From Corticium candelabrum (Eukaryota > Porifera > Homoscleromorpha > Homosclerophorida > Plakinidae), in the NCBI RefSeq assembly GCF_963422355.1, contig NC_085087.1, forward strand, positions 5,545,509-5,609,508: a DNA stretch of 64,000 nucleotides, read 5' to 3'. The position numbers were made by a program, and so were the translations under genes. Under the pieces are notes generated by a model. That model was not told where the DNA came from. It saw only the letters and a program-made list of their open reading frames with translations, and ran no database searches. Below, one piece after another: positions 56,511 through 64,000 of this stretch. Each line of letters opens with the position of its first letter. Within the stretch, counting starts at the first letter, position 1.

Positions 56511-57043
56511 TTTAGAGACAATTAGAAAAACCTCCTCTAACCACTCCCAACAATTCCCACGTTGTCTCTGTAATTTGTTATCGCGTTTTAGATGTATTTG
56601 TCCGTGTCTAGAGGTAGGGCGTGGTAGAAGTTTAGTCAAGTCTCGTTCTCATTGATTGTTATGGATCAAGAATAGTTACTTAACGTCTCTACGTTGCCAT
56701 ATACTTCATACTTAGACAATTGCGTTGGACCAAGATCTCGAGTCCGAATCTAGACGGTATCCCAAACTAGATACGGGACTCTATATTAAAACTTTCAAAA
56801 AATTTACAAGTTAGGTTTAAACAGCATTAAAATGTAAAATTGAAATGATCAACAGGGCCACAGACCCGCTTGTAACTCCGGAGTGTTAATTACGACTTCA
56901 ATCCTTAACACATACATAGCCGGAGCAAACACAAACTAGCTCATATTTTCTGATGCTGTTGCAATACGACTAAAGTAGAGTGAGTTCTTCGCTAATATCA
57001 ATGTATTGAGTCAGCGTAAACGCTTTGGAAGTAGCAGTAGATG
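56510..57043. other. Intergenic DNA and F8 3' flank
   Basis: No gene is seen. A GATACGGGACT word occurs near 56770, and about 56790-56960 matches the palindrome-arm sequence at 48775-48945, which is therefore ordinary ficolin 3' flank. Confidence 0.55.
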
Positions 57044-58096
57044 TCACCAACTAACACGCAATTTCATTTCTGTAAATTTGAGAGGAATACCGTCTTGCCA
57101 AGTAGACCAAACGATCCCACGGTTGTTAGTAGACGTTTCATTTTTCAAGTAGAGACCATTCAAGTTAGATTTATGACAACTATAGTACCACCAAGCTCCT
57201 TTCCAGTTTACAGCACAGTTGGGACTTGAAGTACCGTATACAACTGGAAACCACCTCGAAGTCATCACGTCATTGTCTCTGTCCTTGGTGGTAAATCCCA
57301 TACCCTTGTGTTTAGCCAGTGCATTACCTGCATTTCCACTGTATGATGTGTACACCAGGCTGTAATTACTCGACTCATTGCTTATCTGGAATTCCGTGTA
57401 TTGAGCATGTACTCGACGGACACTGAAATCCATTAGGTCTACGCGAAGAGTCTGTGCCTGCTTTGTCAGTCTGTATATTTTATCTAATCCCAACCAGAAT
57501 TCTCCGTTCAAGTCTCCAAATCCGTTTTTGTAGTCAGACCATCCGCGGTAGAAGTCAACAGAACCGTCTTGGCGTCTCTGAAACACTGTCCAGCCACCAC
57601 CGTCTGTCGACATATCGCAGTACACTTGAAACGAGTCCAATCCATCTTTAAGGTCCAAAGTGTACACTCCACTCAGCAGTTTGCCTAACTGTTTAGCCTC
57701 TTGACAACTTGTGTAACTTCTGTTTTCCTGGCTTGTGCTTTCTGTCTCATTCTCTGCCTTTTGTGACCGCAACTGATTGACCACTGCAGTCAGATTTGAT
57801 AGTTTCTCTTCTATTTCCTCCAGACGCAAACAGCAGTTGCAGCTGCATTTGTTCTCTGGTGCTGGTCTTCCAGGTGGACCTGCTTTCCCACGGTCTCCTT
57901 TCTCTCCTTTCATTCGCACTATTTTTCTCGACATCAAACCATTTGATGTACTATTTCCTCCAAGAGAAACTTGCACATTGATTTGTGCCACCGTCACGCT
58001 GTCTTCACTGCTGTCACCTTTTACTCCACGCGAAGCGACGTGTGTGACAAACATCGACAATGGCAGCAGGAAAATGATTAGTCGATTCGGTATCAT
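57044..58096 (-). CDS. Ficolin/ryncolin-like secreted lectin F8
   Basis: Single exon, 350 residues if started at the ATG at 58096 (MIPNRLIIFLLPLSMFVTHV). The ATG used by its sisters (equivalent position 58111) reads AGG and the next one ATA, so the start has moved five codons in; the signal peptide is intact. Collagen is RMKGEKGDRGKAGPPGRP: the first Gly is Arg, leaving five triplets. Cluster CSCNCC. Long-linker class (SQKAENETESTSQENRSYTS). The loop is the longest here: KDRDNDVMTSRWFPVVYGTS, then SPNCAVNWKGAWWYYSC. The C-terminus ends RVSW because a small deletion moved the stop to 57044. The frame also extends upstream of 58096 through the TATA box, which argues against a longer protein. 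Confidence 0.87.
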   Translation of the reverse strand: MIPNRLIIFLLPLSMFVTHVASRGVKGDSSEDSVTVAQINVQVSLGGNSTSNGLMSRKIVRMKGEKGDRGKAGPPGRPAPENKCSCNCCLRLEEIEEKLSNLTAVVNQLRSQKAENETESTSQENRSYTSCQEAKQLGKLLSGVYTLDLKDGLDSFQVYCDMSTDGGGWTVFQRRQDGSVDFYRGWSDYKNGFGDLNGEFWLGLDKIYRLTKQAQTLRVDLMDFSVRRVHAQYTEFQISNESSNYSLVYTSYSGNAGNALAKHKGMGFTTKDRDNDVMTSRWFPVVYGTSSPNCAVNWKGAWWYYSCHKSNLNGLYLKNETSTNNRGIVWSTWQDGIPLKFTEMKLRVSW

Positions 58097-58143
58097 TGTG
58101 ATTATCACCCTCCAACTGTATGTCGGTTGTGCTGCTGGAGTCA

Positions 58144-58310
58144 CTTTTATAGTCATCGCGTCTCTACCTATTCTCGTGCTACTCATCTATTGACCGTGTT
58201 CTCCGCTACTTGCCAATCATCTGTGAGCCCACGCAGACTGGGTACCCACTCAACAGAACGAAAAGCGGTAAGCGCGAATTTGCTTGCAAACAAGTTGCAA
58301 ATTGACGTCA
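58144..58310 (-). promoter_or_regulatory. F8 promoter: TATA, CCAAT, CRE
   Basis: TATAAAAG at 58144-58151, 48 bases from the ATG used; inverted CCAAT at 58213-58217; perfect CRE TGACGTCA at 58303-58310. Confidence 0.75.
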
Positions 58311-59500
58311 TGAATTGCTCTTCCGCGTTCTCTATCTACCGGTAAGCAGACAAACCCGCAATTTAGACAAAATAGCAAACGTTTTGCTTCCTGTACCGTT
58401 TTCTGATTGCCATAACTTTGAGGTAGAATGACGTAATGATCGAGTTGTCGTTTCTTAAACGGGCTCCCATTACAACTGATTATGAACACTTGATAAGTAA
58501 CTCTCTTGTTGCCCAAGCAAAGTACAGTATATTAAGCATATAGTTTCTCTCTGATCGGCGAAAGGTAGTCTGTTGAGACCGCATTTTGGAAAAGGGCGTG
58601 GTCACATCACGTGCTAAAGTGCCCGTCCTTCTCTAGTCTAGGCATTTCAGTCTAGACCAAACCGTTCTCAATCTAGTTAAGTTGGAGCAAGTCTTTCTCT
58701 TGTCTACTCTACTAATATATAAAGCTAAACACTCGTTACATGCAGTACTACCAAAGAGCTTCATGCGTTACGTATTCATGCATGGGCACGGTGCATGTAT
58801 TTGCAAGAGTCCAATCGGCCGGGACAGGCACGGCGGATTCAGCCGGTTAACGTGCGTAACACTTCCCACTCCTCTAGTAAGGAACATTAAAACCTCTTTG
58901 CTAGAATATATCCTGTATACGCCACTGCAGTAGCTGTCGGCACTTAGTGATTGCTGCATGTCGCCATTCTCTCCACCTTTAAGTTAAGCGACGTGTGTGA
59001 CAAACATTACCGGTCGTCGAGTCAACACAAGCACGTGATCGAGCACGTGAATATACGAGCGCAAGACAAGAAGACTGGGTACGAGTCTAACGGTAAGCGC
59101 GGATCTTGCTGCATACAAGTTGCAATTTGACAAATAATTAATAAATTGCCTACTCGTAATTTACCGATAAGTAGACAAACTAGCAGTTTGTACAAATCTA
59201 GCAAATCTTGTGCTTGCAATGCTGTGCCGTTTCCTGACTGCAATAACATTGAGTAAAATGGCGTAATGAGTTAATTAAGGTTGTCTGTGACTCCATGGCT
59301 AAAATTTTTTGCATCGTACTTTGTGCGTTAACTCTGCGTAGCTTGTTCTCATTGTATAGCTGCTACTTTTATTGTTCGACTCATAAATAATTATACATGG
59401 CTGTGTATAGTCAGTCAAATGGCTGTCATTGTATGGCCGTCAATATTGGAAGGACATAAAATATTCCAAGCCGGTATCGAATATAGGATTAGCACTTAAT
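58310..59500. repeat. Distal ficolin 5'-flank repeat (F8 copy)
   Basis: Directly collinear with 52930-54150. It includes CTAATATATAAAGC near 58710 and a diverged second proximal-flank copy at about 59090-59270. No gene is seen. Confidence 0.6.
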
Positions 59501-59646
59501 ACACTTATTTATAAAGTTGAAATCTTCTGTTTCTTGTGTAAGGCAAGAGTGTGCCAGAGTAAAGATTCATGAGGACCATCATCGTGCATAGTAGGTCAAC
59601 TGTTGTGTATTCATATGTCTTAATTAAATAATATGTTTTAAATAAT

Positions 59647-61040
59647 TTGTTAGACACATTCTAAAGATGATGATAATTTGGAAGTGACAGCAAAATTAGC
59701 TGATGTAAGTTTGAATCCATATTTGTACAGAGCAAATAATACATGTAAATTATGCAGCTGTCTGTGTAGAGATTGAAGTGTAGATGTATGTACTAGAGTG
59801 TATGGATGGGTGGATGGATAGAGATTATTGTCTGTTAGTTCTAATCTAGTGATTTGAATGGTTGTATTCTTAAGTTATGTGCTGTGATTCCTGCATTTTT
59901 AAGATTTCAAACTTTCATTGTTATAAGTCATGGTAACTATAGAAGACATAAGAGATCCCTAAATGAAAGTCTTTCAATGTTTGAAGATCTAATTTATGAT
60001 TCATCTGTAGCAGTATATGTATAATTTATGTATGGGTGTGTCAAATGCGTGTGTGTAAACGTGCTATTCCAGCATTATCTAGTCAAAGGAAGTCAGCAAC
60101 AGGGTATACCTAGATCATTGCATGTGTAGACCACTTGTAATAGAAACATAATCAACTCTTTGATATGATATATGTTTAAACCTATCTCAAGTTACAGTCT
60201 AAATGAAATGGTGATTTGTTGGGTACAGTGTGTTGTGTAGAAATTATGTTTAGCAAAACTGTCATGTATTTGCATTAATCTATTCTTTAATTCAAAGTTG
60301 ATATGATCTAAAGCTGTATCCTACCTTGTGTCAGTTGCATCACATATTACTTGTGTGTTTTAGTTTGGCACGAGTGAGGTATCCAAAGACCTCATTCAAA
60401 CATTGCACAAAGACATGGTGGGTGTCATAGAACGACTGGACAAGATCATCAGTCTTTGGATTCTGCAGAAGTAATAGTTTGCTTGGAGGATTTCTCAAAT
60501 TAATCATAACTATTTGTTTTGTCTCTGAAGAGAGACAAACCCAAGCAAGAGAAAGAAGAAATAGATGCTTGTGAGACTCCAGAAAGAGGTTAGGAACATT
60601 GTTGATTGTCTATTGAACCAAACTGCTCGTTGATTTTAACCCACCACGTATTTGTAGAATTGTTTATTGGTGATTCAAGCCTTAACGTGATGGCCAACAA
60701 GTTGGCTGTTACCAGGTCCACCATGAAGGCTGGTTGGAGGTCTCTGTTAGCCCTCAATCATGTGGATATCTTGTTTGATCAGGATTGCTTAAGCCGTTCG
60801 ACTGCGTGTGGGTCTATAGACTCCTTAAAGAGGCACTAGACCCTAGGAAGATCAAAGCCATAAGAAGTAATATGATTGCATCAGGCTGTGATACTGATTT
60901 GTTTCAATAATTGTTTTGTGCATTGCAGGCCATTGTTTTCAAAAGTTCCCAATACACGAGGGAGGGACAGAAAAGGAGGCATGGCAGAACATGACACAGG
61001 CCATCACAGACAAGTGTTTGCTAGTTGCCAAAAGCTGTAA
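59647..61040 (+). pseudogene. BEN-domain gene, copy 2 (damaged but with full domain end)
   Basis: From about 60045 to 60770 this is a copy of 17930-18660. It also has an upstream exon-like piece (59655-59708, HSKDDDNLEVTAKLAD, acceptor gttag, donor gtaagt) and, unlike copy 1, the rest of the BEN domain: VDILFDQDCLSRSTACGSID, then LDPRKIKAIR (just after a stop) and, after a gap, VFKSSQYTREGQKRRHG. Compared with copy 1, a base is lost after IISL so the frame shifts to WILQK and stops; other stops follow, and an in-frame TAG precedes FGTSEVSKDL. It is probably a pseudogene, or its exons are split differently. Confidence 0.5.
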
Positions 61041-62161
61041 AGCAAATTAGAATTATTTATTTTTGAGTTAGACTATAACAGGGTCGATTAATTTCAAGAT
61101 GATAGCATTTGCAGATCTTGATTATGGAGTTATTGTAACTTTGAATATAGCATCAAGGCTTTTTCTATGGCAGTTCTGGGTGAGCAACATGCGAGCGTAT
61201 GGAAGTCGAAATGGCGGCGAATCGAAAGCGTGCACGAAGCGAGAACGAAGCGTATTAGCTGCGTTTTCGTCGCGAGTCCAACGCGAACACTCGCTGTCAT
61301 TCCACGCGCAGCCCCGGCTAAACCCGAGACGCATTCGCTGTGAAGTCATAGTCAAATTCAGAAGTAACGATGCTTCGAATCGCTTCGACTACGAGTCGTG
61401 TTCGCGACGGCTATCGTCTAACTTTCGTCGCGAATACAAAGCGAAACTTTGTCACGGATTGTATATACACAGATTAAATGAGTTCGAGCAAATCTTACTT
61501 TTGTCGACTCTACTAATTTTAAGCCACACATTCTTTTAATTAATTGTACTGCTAGTATTAGAGCCGTCTGTGCACGGGCATATGGTGAATTTGCAATAAA
61601 TCCAATCGGCCGGAAACGGGTAGGATAGATGCAAGTGGGAAATCTTCAATCTCTGAACATTTAGAAAGAAAACATTGTTTTGACTGACTTGACCAAGTGA
61701 TTGCACGTAAGACTGCTAAATTAACCAAAATACAGCAACGTCTATTTTTTTAGAAACGGTATGGTTTTATACCTTTCTCTAGTTGGTGCATTAGTTAATT
61801 ACATCACGAAATAACGCTAATCTTAAAACTTTAGTTGCATTTATTTCTTATTGTTGTGGCAGTCCAGCGTGACGTCAAGAGCACATGACATTGGTTATAT
61901 ATATACTCGCTTTATATAAATAGAATGCGTTGAGCAGTTGCGGTTGTATACATATAAAAGGTACAATAAAAAGCAAAGTCGTCAAACGGGAACAAAAATT
62001 TTTAAATTTGAATTTTATTTTAGCTCTAGCATAGCGTTCTTCTTACGGTAAAGCACTACTGCATTTTGCTGTTACTTTTTGCTGTTACAACGTATTACAT
62101 TGCTTTGTATCAGAATCGTCGTGTTGAGTCAAGGCAAATTAAAAACACTACGAACCGTCGT
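61040..62161. other. Intergenic DNA with a CpG-rich GAAGCG segment
   Basis: About 61180-61450 is dense in GAAGCG/CGCTTCG words like 14280-14480; the 146-codon frame over it (61099-61539) is Arg/Ser-rich and looks non-coding. About 61480-61640 resembles the distal ficolin flank (GAGTTCGAGCAAATC, CCAATCGGCCGG). No gene is seen. Confidence 0.5.
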
Positions 62162-63229
62162 TCACGAATGAAAACGCAGCTTCATTTCTGTAAATTTTAA
62201 AGGAATACCAGGTTGCCAATTAGACCAAACGATTCCCTCGTAGTTTTTAGAACTTGTATTTTTTAAGTAGAGACCATTCAAATTGGAATTGTGACAGTGA
62301 CGGTACCACCAAGCTCCTTTGAAGTCAATAGCGCAATTGGCACTTGTCCAGGAATTGTGGCCCAGATTTATCATGTCGTTGTCTTTGTCCTTCGTCGTAA
62401 AGGCCATCCCTTTTTGCCAAGCCAATGCATCGGTTGCGTTTCCACTGTATGATGTGTAGGTCAGAGCGTAATTACTCGACTCATCACTTATCTGAAATCC
62501 TGTGTAGTTGGCATATACTCGACTACAACTGAAATCCATTAGATCGACTCGAAGAGTCTGTGCCTGATTTGTCAATCTGTGTATTTTGTCTAATCCCAAC
62601 CAGAATTCTCCATTCAAGTCTCCAAATCCGATTTTGTAGTCAGACCATCCGCGGTAGAAGTCGACAGAACCGTCCTGGCGTCTCTGAAACACTGTCCAGC
62701 CACCACCGTCTGTCGACATGTCACAGTACACTTGAAACAAGTCCAATCCATCTCCAAGGTCCAAAGTGTACACGCCACTCGGCAGTTTGCCTAACTGTTT
62801 AGCCTCTTGACAACTTGTGTACCTTCTTTCATTGTTGGTGTTGCATTTCTTGGTTGTGCTTTCTGTTTCATTCTCTGCCTTTTGTGACTGTAACTGATTG
62901 ACCACTGCAGTCAGATTCAATAGTTTCTTTTCTATCTCCTCCAGACGCGAACAGCAGTTGCAGTTGCAGTTGCATTTGTTTTCTGGCGCTGGTCTTCCAG
63001 GCGGACCTGCTTTCCCACGGTATCTTTTCCACCCTTTCATTTCCACCATTGTTCTCAACGTCAAATCATTTGCTGTATCATTCCCTCCAACAGAGTCGTG
63101 CATATTGATTTGTGCAACAGTCGCGCTGTCTTCACCTTTCACTCCACGCGAAGCGACGTGTGTGACAAACATCAAAAATAGCAGCAAAAACTCGAGTAGT
63201 CGATTCGAAATCATTGTGATCATCACCAT
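62162..63229 (-). CDS. Ficolin/ryncolin-like secreted lectin F9
   Basis: Single exon, 355 residues, the most diverged intact member. The signal peptide is MVMITMISNRLLEFLLLFLM... The collagen stretch is eroded: EMKGWKRYRGKAGPPGRP keeps only four of six glycines, so a triple helix is doubtful. The cysteine cluster is expanded to CNCNCNCC by a 6-base tandem repeat. Long-linker class (SQKAENETESTTKKCNTNNE) with an additional Cys. The fibrinogen domain keeps its four cysteines; the loop is long (KDKDNDMINLGHNSWTSANC, then AIDFKGAWWYRHC). The C-terminus is KLRFHS. The ATG at 63229 has the usual distance to the TATA box at 63264-63271. Confidence 0.9.
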   Translation of the reverse strand: MVMITMISNRLLEFLLLFLMFVTHVASRGVKGEDSATVAQINMHDSVGGNDTANDLTLRTMVEMKGWKRYRGKAGPPGRPAPENKCNCNCNCCSRLEEIEKKLLNLTAVVNQLQSQKAENETESTTKKCNTNNERRYTSCQEAKQLGKLPSGVYTLDLGDGLDLFQVYCDMSTDGGGWTVFQRRQDGSVDFYRGWSDYKIGFGDLNGEFWLGLDKIHRLTNQAQTLRVDLMDFSCSRVYANYTGFQISDESSNYALTYTSYSGNATDALAWQKGMAFTTKDKDNDMINLGHNSWTSANCAIDFKGAWWYRHCHNSNLNGLYLKNTSSKNYEGIVWSNWQPGIPLKFTEMKLRFHS

Positions 63230-63263
63230 CCAACTGTATGTCGGCAGTGCTGCAGGGGAATCA

Positions 63264-63445
63264 CTTTTATAGTCATCGCGTTTCGACCTTTTCCTGTGCC
63301 ATCTATCTCTTCACTGCGTATTCTCCGTTTCGTACCAATCATAACATTGTGTAAGCCCATATACGCAGACGCCCATGCACTCGATCAACAGAACGAAAAG
63401 CGGTAATCGCGGATGTGCTCGCAAACAAGTTGCAAATTGACGTCA
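63264..63445 (-). promoter_or_regulatory. F9 promoter: TATA, CCAAT, CRE
   Basis: TATAAAAG at 63264-63271, inverted CCAAT at 63335-63339, perfect CRE TGACGTCA at 63438-63445. The CCAAT-CRE distance is a little longer than in F1 because of short insertions. Confidence 0.75.
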
Positions 63446-63794
63446 TGAATTGCTTGCCCACGTACTCTAGTCTACCGGTAAGCAGACAAACGGAGTAATT
63501 AGACAAACTTAGTAGAACTGTCTTTCCTGTACCGTTTTCTGAAGCCCTAGCGTTGCGGTAGAATGACGTATTGAGTTGCATGCATGTTGTACCGTCCAAA
63601 CCGTCTCACTAGTCTCATTGGATGAATGACCAGTTTACCAAACGAAGTCCATGCAGTCTAGACGTATCAGTAAGCATCTAATTCAAAGTCGTTTAGATTG
63701 AGTTGACCTCCGAGAGTAAGTATTCAGCTCGGTGGTAATTGAAACTGGTACTAGACTATATTCTTTCAAACATAAACAGTAGCGTCATCACAAT

Positions 63795-64000
63795 TATCAG
63801 ACACTCCTCATAGCGGACACTGGTGTACGAAAACCGGAGAAAGATTTCTTGTATCTAGGGCATGAATGTAGAGAGTAGTCACACGGTAACACGACGTGCT
63901 AGATTCAGCTTGATCACTTGACGTATTACTGTTCACGGTGACAAACTAGAACTTCCGCTATTTTTCCCGTATAGCGGACACGCTCATCACATATCGAACG
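63795..64000. mobile_element. ATCGGACA-family repeat copy (runs off the window)
   Basis: Collinear with the first 200 bases of 49835-50395: ATTATCAGACACTCCTCAT, GTGCTAGATTCAGCTTGATC, GTATAGCGGACACGCTCATC. It is cut by the window end. Confidence 0.65.

Noticed and set aside
61099-61539. A 146-codon plus-strand gene
   Set aside because: It lies over a GAAGCG-rich island, is Arg/Ser-rich without any domain, and has no conserved copy in the similar island at 14.3 kb.

Overview
This is eukaryotic, metazoan DNA: low gene density, short introns, many long (GT)n/(CA)n and (TA)n microsatellites, one 200-base assembly gap (8501-8700), and a rich mix of DNA transposons, LINE and SINE pieces and one LTR-element fossil. 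The dominant gene family is a ficolin/ryncolin-like secreted lectin (signal peptide, very short collagen stretch, cysteine cluster, coiled coil, fibrinogen-related domain). Such proteins, together with THAP, BEN and hAT genes and compact introns, suggest a marine invertebrate, most plausibly a sponge; the sequence alone does not settle the species.

Layout. 0-9 kb: a small hAT-type MITE, AT-rich DNA, a possible CACTA-like coding relic, a Ser/Thr-rich minus-strand reading frame, and a minus-strand Ty3/Gypsy fossil into which a 2.05-kb THAP/DDE_4 DNA transposon has inserted. 9-30 kb: ficolin genes F1 (12.6-13.6 kb) and F2 (21.3-22.4 kb), remnants near 26.0 and 28.3 kb, an inverted-duplication locus with twin CCAAT/CRE modules that leads into a BEN-domain gene (17.8-18.7 kb), and an Ig-like transmembrane gene with an ITIM-like tail (18.7-20.2 kb, minus). 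30-41 kb: a small secreted cystine-knot gene (31.1-31.5 kb), Ig-like exons (35.9-36.6 kb), a LINE fragment, and a complete, apparently intact hAT transposon (37375-40945). 41-64 kb: a second copy of the 9-14 kb unit carrying F4, then F6, F8, F9 and two more ficolin relics, plus a damaged second copy of the BEN gene (59.6-61.0 kb).

Six ficolin-like genes (F1, F2, F4, F6, F8, F9) have intact reading frames, all on the minus strand and apparently intronless. They share a compact promoter: TATAAAAG 33-40 bases before the ATG, an inverted CCAAT box about 65 bases further up, and a CRE-like TGACGTCA about 85 bases beyond that. Several carry, tail-to-tail beyond their 3' ends, a decayed plus-strand multi-exon gene copied along with them. 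The array looks like a birth-and-death family of pattern-recognition lectins whose main differences lie in the ligand-side loop of the fibrinogen domain.

The points most worth a second look are the lectin array and its variable loop, the shared transposon insertion that links F4 to pseudogene F7, the mirrored CCAAT/CRE locus at 17.1-17.9 kb, the Ig/ITIM-like gene, the single-exon cystine-knot gene, and the whole hAT element with 5-base target duplications.
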